Below are positions 8,975 through 19,000 of a stretch of DNA of 64,000 nucleotides, piece after piece (the first letter of the stretch is position 1; each line of letters begins with the position of its first letter). The notes beneath the pieces are model-generated. The model saw only the letters and a list, made by a program, of their open reading frames with translations, had not been told where the DNA came from and did not search any database. A program made the position numbers and the translations under genes. Origin of the DNA: CAZHGD01 sp964531735 (GTDB taxonomy: Bacteria > Armatimonadota > UBA10988); contig CAZHGD010000012.1 in NCBI GenBank assembly GCA_964531735.1, positions 1 through 64,000 of the forward strand. Reading direction: 5' to 3'.

Positions 8975-10321
8975 ATGTACCTCAGGATTCCCCGTCTCGG
9001 AGTCGATCCGCGCTGCGAGCTGGCCGGTAGCGAAGCCTTGCTGCTGGCCGTGTCGGGCGGGCCGGACAGCATGGCGATGCTGCACCTGCTGGCTGATGAT
9101 TCGCGATGGGAGGGCCGGCTGCACGTGGCCACGTTCGACCACCGCTGGTCGCCAAGCGGCGCGGTGACGGCCGAGCGGGTGCGTGACTACGCCGAACGGC
9201 TGGCCGTGCCATGCACGGTCGGCCGTGCTGAGCAGGCCGACTACTCCGAAGCCGGCGCACGGGCGCAGCGGCATGCCTTCCTACAGGCCACCGCCGATGC
9301 CGAAGGCCTCGACTACATCGCGGTTGCGCACACCGCCGACGACCGCGCCGAGACCTTGCTGCTGCACCTCCTGCGTGGCACCGGTACCACCGGCCTGGGT
9401 GCCATGGGCGCTCGTGACGGTCGCTATGTCCGCCCCCTGCTCCACCGCCGGCGTGCCGCTGTGCGCGAGTACGCGGTGTTCTACGACGTGCCATTCCACG
9501 ACGATCCGGCCAACCAGGACGCGAGCTACTTGCGCGCCCGCATCCGCACCGAAGTGCTGGGCGTGTTGGAGGCGCTGCGGCCCGGCGCGCTGGAGTCGCT
9601 GGTGCGTACCGCCCTGGTCTGCGAAGTTGAGCGCGACGTGCTGCTGGCGCTGGGACGGCAGCGCCTGGCCGAGCGGGTGCGCGTGTCGCCACCCACGCAC
9701 TACCTGTCTGGCCGGCGCCACCTGATGCTCGACCTCGCCGGCTTTCCTGAACTGCTCGAGGGCGAGCGCTGGCTGATCCTGCGCGCCGCCGTACGCGAGC
9801 TCCTCGGCGACCTGGCGGACCTCAGCCTGCGGGCCGTGCGGCGCCTCGATACGCTGGCCTGCGGGCCAACCGACCAGGGCGTCCTGACCGGTTGGCGGGT
9901 CACCGCCGACCGTTGTCGGGCCGGGCTGGTGCTGCTGGAGGCCTGCTACCCCGGCCCGGTGTGGGCGCCGCAGCCCCTACCGGTGCCAGGCGAGCTGGCC
10001 CTGCCGGACTGCGGGCTGGTGGCCATCTGCGGCCCCGCCGCCGAGGGGTCTGTCATGGTCTGCCACTTAGCGGCTGACTTGGCCCCGTTCGAAGTGCGTA
10101 TGCGCCGCGACGGCGACCGTCTCCGCCCGCTTGGCCGCGGCGGCTCGCGCAAGCTCTCCGACCTGCTCGCCGAGGCCGGCGTGCCGCAGGTGGTGCGCGA
10201 CCGCGTGCCGGTTATCTGCGCCGGCGGACAGCCCATCGCCGTGCCGGGCATCGCCGTGGACGAAGCCGCCGCCGGCGAACTGGCCGTGGGCGTGCGCTTC
10301 ACCGCCCCTTCGGGTAGCTGA
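8975..10321 (+). CDS. tilS: tRNA(Ile)-lysidine synthase
   Basis: TilS attaches lysine to C34 of the CAU-anticodon tRNA(Ile) using ATP, switching its decoding to AUA. The 448-residue protein has the PP-loop SGGPDSM at residues 27-33, the tRNA-binding stretch HTADDRAETLLLHLLRGTG, and the family motif DPANQDASYLRARIR. The C-terminal TilS domain is recognisable from DGDRLRPLGRGGSRKLSDLL onward. Length is normal. The ATG follows the upstream glycosidase-like stop by 6 bases with only a weak ribosome site, so translational coupling is possible. Its last 23 bases overlap the convergent gene on the other strand. Confidence 0.95.
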   Translation: MYLRIPRLGVDPRCELAGSEALLLAVSGGPDSMAMLHLLADDSRWEGRLHVATFDHRWSPSGAVTAERVRDYAERLAVPCTVGRAEQADYSEAGARAQRHAFLQATADAEGLDYIAVAHTADDRAETLLLHLLRGTGTTGLGAMGARDGRYVRPLLHRRRAAVREYAVFYDVPFHDDPANQDASYLRARIRTEVLGVLEALRPGALESLVRTALVCEVERDVLLALGRQRLAERVRVSPPTHYLSGRRHLMLDLAGFPELLEGERWLILRAAVRELLGDLADLSLRAVRRLDTLACGPTDQGVLTGWRVTADRCRAGLVLLEACYPGPVWAPQPLPVPGELALPDCGLVAICGPAAEGSVMVCHLAADLAPFEVRMRRDGDRLRPLGRGGSRKLSDLLAEAGVPQVVRDRVPVICAGGQPIAVPGIAVDEAAAGELAVGVRFTAPSGS

Positions 10322-12410
10322 CCTCCAGCACCAGATCGCGGCAGACCTGCCGCACGCCGCGCGCGCGGACGAGTGCCCAGATGGACTCGCCGGTGGTGGT
10401 GCTGCTCGAACTGCCGAAGTCCAGCTCGTTGGCGAAGCGGCCGCTCTTCAGCCGGCCGGTGCCGTCGAGGCGCAACTGGCCGTCGACATAGACCTTCACG
10501 TCGCGCCCGTGCAGCGCCATCCGGTAGGTGTGGAAGGCATCCGTGGTGTTCATCGCGTAGCGCAGGCGGCTGTCGCTCCACAGCTCGATGCGGTCGGGCC
10601 AGAGCGTCAGGCGCTCCGACTGCGTGGCGCTGCTGCAGATCAGGTTGCTCGAGCCGTCGACCACCTTGACCACCGCTTCGGCCGCGGTCGGCTGAGCGAA
10701 GTCGGCGCCCCAGGGGAAGCGGTAGTAGAGGTACTCGCCGGGCTGCTCACCGCGGTCGGCAATGCGCAGGCCGTCGGCGCCCGCCTTGGCCGTGGTCTTG
10801 GCGGAGCCACGGTCACGGCCCCAGCCGGGCCCGGGCAGGCCCTGGCCGTCGTAGAGCGTGTGCCATTGCTCGGCTCCGGCGGCACTGGTGCGCAAGGTCA
10901 CCTGGTTGCCGCCGCGCCGCAGTTGCGCCACCGGCACCGGCAGATCGAGCCAGCCCTTGGTCAACTTGCCGCCGCTGGTCGGCTGCCCGTTGACCGTCAC
11001 CTGCACCTGCTCGGGCGCGGTGACCAGCGGCAACTCCAGGTGCAGCGTGCAGGTCGGTGCCGTCGGCGCCTTGGCGAAGTCCTCGCCCACCATCAGCTCG
11101 ACCTCGGCGGCGCGGTCGGGCGGCAGGCTCAGCGGATGTGCCGGCGTCAGCACCGGCACCGTGCGGTAGCGCTGGCCGTCCGCGAGCCAGTCGTCGGGCC
11201 GGCCGTCGCGCGCGATGACGAAGTAGAGCTTGTCGAGCCCCGCCATCACCGCCGGATCGCCCACCTCGCGGAACTGCGGCGCCGCGGGGTTGAAGACATT
11301 GAACAGGTGGATGCCGTCGACGCCCGCCTGCCAGGCCACCATCGCCCGCCCGCGGTAGCCTGCCGCCGAGCCGCGCCGGAAGCGGGTCTCGCCGGTCACG
11401 CGCGAGTCGCTGAGGCAGGCGTAGAACGGCACCTGGTAGCGGTGCGCCAGGGCCACGCTGTACGCCCACGGGTTGAGCCGGAAGTAGCAGGTGGTGATCA
11501 GCAGGTCCACCAGCCCTTCGCGCAGCCACTGCTCGAGGTCGAGACCCAGATCGCGGCAGAAGTCGACCGAGTCGGGCACGCGGATCGAGACCAGCAGCGG
11601 CTTGCCGCGCGCCTGCCCGACGGTCTCGGTCATGGCCCGGACGCGGCGCATGAACTCGGTCATCAGCGCGCGCTCGCCGTCGCCGCAGCGCCCGCCGTTG
11701 GCCGAGGCCTTGAAGAAGCACAGATGCCGGTAGTAGTCGAGCTCCAGCCCGTCGACGTCGTAGCCCTGGGCCACCTCCTCCAGGTAGCGGAAGGCCAGCT
11801 CACGGATCTCCGGCCGGGCGTAGTCCACCGAGCTCCACCGCCCGTGTGCTGTGCGTTTGGCCACCTCGCCCACCAGCCAGTCGGAGTGCTGCTCCTTCAG
11901 CGGCGGGTAGAGCGCGTAGGGCTTGTCCGGCCGGTGCTCCACGTCGTGCGTGTCGTTCATCCGCATCGACCAGAACACCTCACGGCGCTGGCGTCGCGCG
12001 TCGGCGATCATGAGCTGCAAGCAGTCGGCGCCACTGTCGATCAGCTCCTTGGTGACGTTGCGGGCGTCCGGCAGGATGCCGTAATCGGCCATCTGCCGCG
12101 TGAGGACGGTGCCGGCCTTGGTGTGGTGGGTGAAGTGCGAGAAGCCCGAGCTGATGGAGCAATAGGCCAACGAGTCGACCTGATGCCCTTCGGGGAACGC
12201 GTTGCGCAGGGCCACGAACGCCGCGGGCGTCAGCGGCTGGTTGCGCGGGTAGTAGAGCACGTCACAGCCGTCGTTGTTGAAGATGATCCGCCGCGGCCGA
12301 TGGGCCAGTTCGCGGCGCTGCGCGCGATAGCGGTCGAGGGCTTCGTCGGCCCCGGCAGGCTGGAGCAGACCGGCCAGCAAGGCCAGACCGAGAGTGGCAG
12401 TCGCGTGCAT
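10299..12410 (-). CDS. Secreted GHL10-like TIM-barrel protein with LamG-like C-terminus
   Basis: This 703-residue protein has a signal peptide (MHATATLGLALLAGLLQ). A probable TIM barrel (about 40-400) resembles glycosyl-hydrolase-like 10 proteins, with RRIIFNNDGCDVLYY at strand 1, YDVDGLELDYYRH in the middle, and VDLLITTCYFRLN. The paired acids in GLELDYY are good active-site candidates. A concanavalin/LamG-like region follows from about residue 530. The ATG at 12410 is chosen because it starts the signal peptide; the open frame runs upstream without resembling protein. It overlaps tilS tail-to-tail by 23 bases. The substrate is unknown. Confidence 0.65.
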   Translation of the reverse strand: MHATATLGLALLAGLLQPAGADEALDRYRAQRRELAHRPRRIIFNNDGCDVLYYPRNQPLTPAAFVALRNAFPEGHQVDSLAYCSISSGFSHFTHHTKAGTVLTRQMADYGILPDARNVTKELIDSGADCLQLMIADARRQRREVFWSMRMNDTHDVEHRPDKPYALYPPLKEQHSDWLVGEVAKRTAHGRWSSVDYARPEIRELAFRYLEEVAQGYDVDGLELDYYRHLCFFKASANGGRCGDGERALMTEFMRRVRAMTETVGQARGKPLLVSIRVPDSVDFCRDLGLDLEQWLREGLVDLLITTCYFRLNPWAYSVALAHRYQVPFYACLSDSRVTGETRFRRGSAAGYRGRAMVAWQAGVDGIHLFNVFNPAAPQFREVGDPAVMAGLDKLYFVIARDGRPDDWLADGQRYRTVPVLTPAHPLSLPPDRAAEVELMVGEDFAKAPTAPTCTLHLELPLVTAPEQVQVTVNGQPTSGGKLTKGWLDLPVPVAQLRRGGNQVTLRTSAAGAEQWHTLYDGQGLPGPGWGRDRGSAKTTAKAGADGLRIADRGEQPGEYLYYRFPWGADFAQPTAAEAVVKVVDGSSNLICSSATQSERLTLWPDRIELWSDSRLRYAMNTTDAFHTYRMALHGRDVKVYVDGQLRLDGTGRLKSGRFANELDFGSSSSTTTGESIWALVRARGVRQVCRDLVLEVSYPKGR

Positions 12411-12537
12411 CAGCCGGTCTCCGCAGACGTCTCGCGGCGATCGATTCGGCCCAGCGACCCGCGCACCTTCGGCGGCCGTCAGCGGTCTGCGGTACAATGG
12501 TCGCGAGGGGCGCACCCTCATTGCCCGGAAGCTCGAC

Positions 12538-13164
12538 ATGGTCGCCGAACACGTGACCGACAACCCATCGGTGCGGTTGCTACCCGACCGCAAGCTCACC
12601 TATGAGGAGTACCTCGACTGGCTCGACGACCAGACGCATGCCGAATGGGTCGATGGGGAGGTGGTGTTGATGAGTCCGGTCACCAACGAGCACGATGCCG
12701 TGGTCGGCTTTCTGCGCGCCCTGCTTCAGCATTGGTGCGAGCAGCGCTCCGGCGGCGTGGTGCGAGGCGAACCGTTCCAGATGCGTCTCGGCCCTGGCCG
12801 TTCGGGTCGCGCGCCAGACGTGCTGGTGGTCGCCGCGGCCAACCATGAGCGCCTGAAGCGCACCTTCCTGGACGGGCCGGCCGACCTGGTGGTCGAGGTG
12901 GTCAGCGACGACAGTGTCGAGCGCGACTGGGTCACCAAGCGCCGCGAGTACGCCGAGGCCGGCGTACGCGAATACTGGATCGTCGATCCGCGCACCCGCC
13001 GCGCGGAGTTCGTGGCCCTCGGCGAGGCCGCTGAGTACGAGTCGCTCGCCACCGACGACGGCCGCCTGCACAGTCGCGTGCTCGATGGTCTGTGGCTGGA
13101 ACTGGCCTGGTTCTGGGACCGGCCGCAGTTGCTCGAGGTGCTGCGCGCGTGGGGGATCATCTGA
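12538..13164 (+). CDS. Uma2-family putative endonuclease (DUF820)
   Basis: This 208-residue protein belongs to the Uma2/DUF820 family, whose members have a PD-(D/E)xK nuclease fold and usually occur singly without known targets. Seen are the opening LTYEEYLDWL, HAEWVDGEVVLMSP, the core Asp in GRAPDVLVV, the Glu in DLVVEVVSDDS, and the family tail KRREYAEAGVREYWIVDP. The ATG at 12538 has GGAAG 6 bases upstream. A TACAAT hexamer at 12493-12498 could be a -10 box, but I see no matching -35. It is divergently oriented from the GHL10-like gene. Biological role is unknown. Confidence 0.85.
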   Translation: MVAEHVTDNPSVRLLPDRKLTYEEYLDWLDDQTHAEWVDGEVVLMSPVTNEHDAVVGFLRALLQHWCEQRSGGVVRGEPFQMRLGPGRSGRAPDVLVVAAANHERLKRTFLDGPADLVVEVVSDDSVERDWVTKRREYAEAGVREYWIVDPRTRRAEFVALGEAAEYESLATDDGRLHSRVLDGLWLELAWFWDRPQLLEVLRAWGII

Positions 13165-13218
13165 GCGCAAGGACTATGCGGCCCGAGCGCCAACCAACCG
13201 GTGCTTGGAGCGCCGGTC

Positions 13219-14631
13219 GTGTCCCACCCCGTGTTGGTCTGCATCTGGTACGACACCGAAGACTACCTCACGCCATCGAGTGATGACTCCGCGCTGCGCC
13301 TGGCGCAACTGCACAGCCGCCTGGGCGTGCCGTGTACGTTCAAGGTGGTCGGCGAGGTGGCCCGCCGCTGGCGCGAGCGGGGGCGCGGTGACGTGGTCGC
13401 CGCGGTGGCCGCACACCACCTGGGCTACCATACCGACCTGCACAGCGTCCATCCCACAGTGGCCGAGTACTGCGCGCCGGGCTCCTGGGACGACGGCGTG
13501 GCCTTGTTCGAGCACTACGAGCGCCGTGGCTTCGACGCGGTGCGCGAGGTGGTCGGCCGCGAGGTGACCACTTACGGGCAGGCCGGCAGTTCCTGGGCGC
13601 CGATGGCGCAGCACTGCACCCGCGAGTGGGGCGTGCCCACCTACGCCGACGAAGGCCCCTGGGTCGGCCACGACGGCGCGCCGTTCTGGTACCTCGGGCA
13701 GTTGCACATCACCCGTATGGCGCCGAACCACGTGCGGTTCGACCTGCGCGCCACTGACGGCGCCGAAGCCGGCATGCGGCGGTTCGACGAGGCCTGTGAG
13801 CGGCTGTCGAGCACCGGCGGCGTGATCAACATCGGCTTCCATCCGAACGAGTGGAACACCAACGAGTTCTGGGACGCGGTCAACTTCTCCCGCGGCGCCA
13901 ATCCGCCGCCCGAGCGCTGGCGGCCGGCCAGCGAGTGTTCGCCCGACGAGTGCGACCGGCGCTTCGCGGCCACCGAGCGCTACTTCGCGCACATTGCCCG
14001 CAGCGGCGCCGTGCCGGTGGGCTGCGGCGACATCGTCGGCCGGTATCTGGCCCCCGGCCGCGCGCTGCGCGCGGTCACTGCCGCCGAACTGGTCGCGGCC
14101 ACCGCGGGTTGGACCGACTCCGTCGGCTACGCCAACGTGACCGGCACCTGGCTGAGCGCGGCCGAAGTGCTGTCGGTGGCCGCCAGCCTGCTGTGTGGTC
14201 AGCCGGCGGCCGCACCGCTCGCCAGCGAGGGCCCGCGCGACGATCTGCCGCCGCTGGCCGCGCCACGCGCGGTCACGGTGGGCGAGTTGCGCCAAGCGGC
14301 GCAACTCGTGCTCGATCGCGTCTCGGCCCGCACCGCCAGCGGCTGGTCGGTCGCGCCGCTGCCCAGCGGCGTGCCAGTCGGCCCGGCCCTGGTGCGCCCG
14401 GAAGAGTTCCTCGACGCCGCGCTGGCGGCGCTGCGGGCCAAGTCCGAGCGCGGCGCCTGGCCCGCCGAGGTGGAGCTGCGCCCGGTGGGCTTCGCGCCGG
14501 CGCAACACGTCGTCGCGGGTCCGGGCTACTTCAACTGGGTCATCCACCCCGAGGGCTTCGACGCCCCGAAGCTGCTGGACCACGCGCGCCGCCAGGCCTG
14601 GACCTTCAAGCCGGTCACCTGGCTCGTCTGA
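13219..14631 (+). CDS. NodB-like polysaccharide deacetylase with extra C-terminal domain
   Basis: This 470-residue protein without signal peptide begins with a NodB-fold pattern. WYDTEDYLTP (residues 8-17) resembles motif 1 with its metal-binding Asp. GYHTDLHSVHPT near residue 70 resembles motif 2 with the two metal-binding His. Such enzymes remove acetyl groups from chito- or peptidoglycan-type sugars. The C-terminal 150 residues contain WLSAAEVLSVAASL and a stretch with GVPVGPALVRPEEFL that loosely resembles pseudomurein-binding repeats; this is a guess. I chose GTG at 13219 because GGAG lies 8 bases upstream. The sulfatase starts 16 bases after the stop, so the two are probably co-transcribed. 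Confidence 0.65.
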   Translation: MSHPVLVCIWYDTEDYLTPSSDDSALRLAQLHSRLGVPCTFKVVGEVARRWRERGRGDVVAAVAAHHLGYHTDLHSVHPTVAEYCAPGSWDDGVALFEHYERRGFDAVREVVGREVTTYGQAGSSWAPMAQHCTREWGVPTYADEGPWVGHDGAPFWYLGQLHITRMAPNHVRFDLRATDGAEAGMRRFDEACERLSSTGGVINIGFHPNEWNTNEFWDAVNFSRGANPPPERWRPASECSPDECDRRFAATERYFAHIARSGAVPVGCGDIVGRYLAPGRALRAVTAAELVAATAGWTDSVGYANVTGTWLSAAEVLSVAASLLCGQPAAAPLASEGPRDDLPPLAAPRAVTVGELRQAAQLVLDRVSARTASGWSVAPLPSGVPVGPALVRPEEFLDAALAALRAKSERGAWPAEVELRPVGFAPAQHVVAGPGYFNWVIHPEGFDAPKLLDHARRQAWTFKPVTWLV

Positions 14632-14647
14632 CGAAAGGTCGTGCCCC

Positions 14648-16006
14648 GTGCGTCCCAACCTCCTGCTGATCCTGGTCGATTCGGCCCAAGCCGGTGCCTA
14701 CCGGCTGAACGGCGGCCAGGCCGAAGCCCCGGCGCTGGAGCGCTTGGCGGCCGAGGGTGTCAACTGCGCCCGCGCGTGGTCCACCACACCGATCTGCCAC
14801 CCGGCTCGCGCCGCGCTGATCACCGGCTGCTTCCCGCACACGCACGGCATGGCGACCAATGCCGAGTACGCCGGCGGCTGGCCATTCCGCGTGCGCGAGG
14901 AGACGCCGCCGCTGCCGGCGTTGCTGCAGCAGGCCGGCTACCGCACGGGCTACGCGGGGCAGCTCCATATCGACGTGCCCGGCTGGGACGCCGACCGCCA
15001 TGAATCCACCGTCGACTTCATGGCCTGGCTGCGCGCCCGCGGGCTCGAGGAAGCCTCGCCGCCCGAGCGCCGCGGCTGGATGTGCGGCCCGGTTGACTAC
15101 AGCGTCGACGAGACGCGCGAGGGCCGCTTCTGCGCTCAGGCGCTGTCGCTCCTCGACGAATTCACCGGCGACGACGCGCCGTGGTTCCTGCAGCTCGACT
15201 TCGACGGACCACACCCGCCGTGCTGGCTGCCGGAGCCGTATGCCAGCACCTACGACCCGCAGGCCATCGACCTGCCGCCGACCATCGCGGACGACCTGTC
15301 GGGGCGACCCGACTGGGTCCAGCGCGCCCGCCGACGGCAGGTCGCCACGCCACGTAGCGAAGCCGACTGGCGGCAGTTGCGGGCGCACTACTACGGCTCG
15401 ATCACCATGATCGACAGCCTGGTCGGGCGCGTCCTCGACCGCCTCGACCAGCACGGCCAGGCGGCCAACACCGTGGTGGTGTTCACCAGCGATCATGCCA
15501 CGCCGGTCGGCTACCACGGCTTCCCGATGCACGGCGGGCCGGCGCTCTACGAGGAGGTGCTCCGCGTGCCGTTCGTCTGCCGCTGGCCAGACGGTCTGCC
15601 GGCCGGCGCCACGCGGCAGCACGCGGTGCAGCAGGTGGACTATGCGCCGACCATGCTCGCGGCGGCCGGGCTGCCGGCGCCGCCGATGCACGGCCGCTCG
15701 GTGCTCGCCGGCCTGCGCGGCGAACCGGCCGACTGGCCCGATCAGAGCTTCCACTCCTATCACGGCACGGGCTCGACGCTCTTCTCCGTGCGCGCCTGGC
15801 GCGACGGCGACGCCAAGCTGATCTACACGCCGTACGCGGCGGCCGAGGTCTACGATCTGGCCGCCGATCCGCTCGAGACGGTCAACCTCTGCGGGCGGCC
15901 GGAGGCGGCCGAGTTGGAGCGCGGCTTGCGGCGCGGCCTGCTGGCCGAGATGGAGCGGGTTGGCGACCCACTCCGGCACCACGCGCGCGCGGATCTGGCC
16001 GTGTAG
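14648..16006 (+). CDS. Formylglycine-dependent sulfatase
   Basis: This 452-residue type I sulfatase would remove sulfate esters from glycans. The N-terminus RPNLLLILVDSAQAGAYRL supplies metal ligands, though family members usually have a D-D pair and here only one Asp is clear. The sulfatase signature is ICHPARAALITGCFPH with the C-x-P-x-R core, so the Cys must be converted to formylglycine. FTSDHATPVGYHG forms the second metal site. The start is GTG at 14648 with AAAGG 9 bases upstream. No signal peptide is seen and no formylglycine-generating enzyme is encoded in the window. It sits directly behind the NodB-like gene, suggesting joint removal of sulfate and acetyl groups from one substrate. 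Confidence 0.88.
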   Translation: MRPNLLLILVDSAQAGAYRLNGGQAEAPALERLAAEGVNCARAWSTTPICHPARAALITGCFPHTHGMATNAEYAGGWPFRVREETPPLPALLQQAGYRTGYAGQLHIDVPGWDADRHESTVDFMAWLRARGLEEASPPERRGWMCGPVDYSVDETREGRFCAQALSLLDEFTGDDAPWFLQLDFDGPHPPCWLPEPYASTYDPQAIDLPPTIADDLSGRPDWVQRARRRQVATPRSEADWRQLRAHYYGSITMIDSLVGRVLDRLDQHGQAANTVVVFTSDHATPVGYHGFPMHGGPALYEEVLRVPFVCRWPDGLPAGATRQHAVQQVDYAPTMLAAAGLPAPPMHGRSVLAGLRGEPADWPDQSFHSYHGTGSTLFSVRAWRDGDAKLIYTPYAAAEVYDLAADPLETVNLCGRPEAAELERGLRRGLLAEMERVGDPLRHHARADLAV

Positions 16007-16088
16007 CTTGATGTCGATTGACGCCAAGGGCCGTCCGGTGATACCTACTGCGGACGCCCGTCGCGCGGCGTCGGCCCAGGATGCAACC

Positions 16089-19000
16089 ATGACCGCTTTG
16101 CCCCGTCTGCTGATTCTGCTTGCCGTGCTCGCTCATGCCGCCCTGGCGGCCGAGCCCACCATGGTCGTCGACACCATGGAGGACCTGGCCACCTGGCGCA
16201 CCGGCGGGCAGAAGGAGGCGTCGCTCAAGTCCGAGCAGACGCTGGTCACCGAAGGGCGCCAGGCGCTGCGGTTCGAGGTGAAGATCGACCACCACGCCGA
16301 CGAGAGCATCGAGGGCCAGAAGTACCCGAAGGGCTGGCCGCGCGTCGAGCGCAATCCGAACCCGCCGCTCGACCTGTCCGCCGCCGGCGGCCTCGCGTTC
16401 GACATCTACACGCTGTCCACGCGCGCGGCGATGCCGGGCAGCTCGCTGCACATCATCCTGCGTGACCGCAGCGGCAAGGACTGGTCGGCCAACCTGGGCG
16501 AACTGCCGCTGAAGCAGTGGAAGCACTTCCGCCTGGACTTCCCTGACAGCTTCCAGCGCAGCGCCATCTACCATTGGCAGTTCTTCCTGTCCGAGTCGGA
16601 CTACAACCACGGCGACTGGGCCGCGTTCATCATCGACAACGTCCACGGCTATGCCGCGCAGCGCTCGCGGCAGTTGGTGCCGAAGCTGCAGGCGAAGCTG
16701 ACGACGCTGCGGTCGCTGGCGGCTGACGGCGAGGCCGCCGCCCTGGCCCGCGAGGTGCAGCAGGCCGAGGCCGATCTGGCGCGTCTGGAGCGACTGGACC
16801 TGGCCGGCAGCAACGCCCTGGACGCCCGCTGCGCCGCGCTGCGCGCTCGCCTCCAGACGGCGCTGATGACCGCCGGCGCCAAGCGGACCTCACCCGACGG
16901 CTCCTACTGCCTCGGCACCGAAACCAGCCTGCGCAAGATCCTCCGCGACGACGTCGACTTCCGGCCCGGGGCCGACCTGCGGCTGAGCGTGGCCGGCAAT
17001 GAGCGCGAGGCGGGGCAGATTCTGCTGCGGCCGGTGACGCGGGACATCACCCGCCTGAGCGCCGACTGGACCGATCTGGTCGGCCCCGGCGGCGCGCGCC
17101 TGGCCAAGGACCGCCTCAGCCTGGACGCCGTGGGCTATGTCGAGGTGCTCAAGGCCAACTACATCCGTGACCGCGACGGCTGGTGGCCCGATCCGCTGAT
17201 TCCGCTGGACTGGCCCGGCAGCGGCAAGGCCGGCTTGGGACCACTGGCCGACCGCCTGGCCAAAGTCGGCGAGACCCAGCCGCTCTGGCTGACCGTGCGC
17301 TGTCCCACGGGCCAGCGGCCCGGCACCTACACCGGCACCGTCACGCTCAAGCCGGCCGGTCTGCCCGAGAGCAAGGTGGCGCTGACGGTGCAGGTCCGTA
17401 GCTTCGACCTGCCGCTGCGGCCGCGGCTGAAGACGGCCTTCGCCTTCTTCGAGGGCGAGTGGCGCAACTACTACCAGCGCGCGATGACCGTCGCCGAGCG
17501 CCGGGCGGTCGAGGCGTTCCTGCTCGACCGCAAGCTCAACCCGATGAACCTCTACACGCCGTATGCCTGGCCGGCGTTGAGCGACCTGCCGTATATGCGT
17601 GAGCGCGGCCTGAACGCCTACTGCCTCGGCTACTGCCCCACCACCGTCGCCGGCCTCGGTGACCTGGTCTACTACCGTTACCTGCGCGACTACCGCGCCT
17701 ACCTGGCCAGCCAGGGCATGGATCGCGACGCCTGGCTGTACGGCTACGACGAGCCGCATTGCCAGCCGAACTGGGAGCAGCTCAAGGTCATCATCCGGCA
17801 GGTCTACCAACTGGTGGACGCCGTCGCACCGGGTCTGCCGAAGGCCTCGACCACGGCGGTTGTGCCCGAGCTGCACGGCGCGGTGAACCTGTGGATCCCG
17901 CAGACCATGCAGGTGGTGCGCCACGACACGCTGGCTCGCCAGCGGGCCGGCGACCAGGTCTGGACGTATGTCGCCTGCACGCCGCCGCACCCGTTTGCCA
18001 ACTACTTCGTCGAGTACCCGGCGCTCGATCAGCGCCTGCTCGGCTGGCAGACCTGGCAGGAGCAGTGTACCGGCTTCCTCTACTACGCCACCAACCTGTG
18101 GAAGCCGAACCACGAGGGCACCAAGGAGCGCTGGCCCAACCGGCCGTGGAATCCGCGGCCGGAGAAGGACTTCGCCTTCAACGGCGACGGCCTGCTCACC
18201 TACCCGCACCCGAACGGCTCCCTGCTGTCCTGCGTGCGGCTGGAGGCCATCTGCGACGGCTTCGAGGACTACGACGTGCTCTGCCTGCTGCGCGACGCCA
18301 CCGCGGCGCTCAAAGCCACCGGCGGCCAGCCGGCCCTGGTGAAGCAGGCCGAGGCGGCGCAAGTCGTGCCACCCGAGGTGTCGACCAGCCTGACCGTCTT
18401 CAACCAGGATCCCGCCGCGCTCCTGGCCCGGCGTGAGTTGGTGGCCGGTCTGCTCGAGCAGGTCAAGGCCGCCTTGCCCGCCGGTGCCTGGGCGAAGGTG
18501 CTGGGCACCGAGCCGCCGTTGGCGCCCGCGGCGCCGCCGCTCCAGGTGGCCGCGGCCGGCTTGCCCTACCAGTGCGACTTCGACGGCAGCGGCCAACCGC
18601 TCCAGCCGTTCGAGTCGGCCAAGCCGTCCACGGCCCGCATCGAGGCGGTCGCTGGTGGGCGCGGGCGCGCTGCGGTGTCGCAGGGCGCGGCCGGGGGGTG
18701 GTGCGACTGGGAGTCGCCCTACCTGAAGGTGACGCCGGGCCAGACGCTGGCCGTCCGCCTGACCGCCAAGGCCGAGTACAACCAGGGCCTGGTGCGGGTG
18801 TTCCTGGCCAAATACGGCGCCGGCGGCCTGCCGCTCGATCTGCCCGCGCGCGAGCAGAACGGCTTCGGTCCGGCGCTGCTGGCGACGCTGCCCAGCACCG
18901 GCACCTGGGACAAGCACCGCTACCTGGTGAAGGTGCCCGCCGGCGTCGAGACGGTTCGGCTGCACCTGCAGGTGTTCGGCGCCAACGGCGCGGTGGCCTG

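Noticed and set aside
10131..12605. Long plus-strand open frame opposite the GHL10-like gene
   Set aside because: Composition-driven antisense frame with no domain; the minus-strand protein is clearly real.
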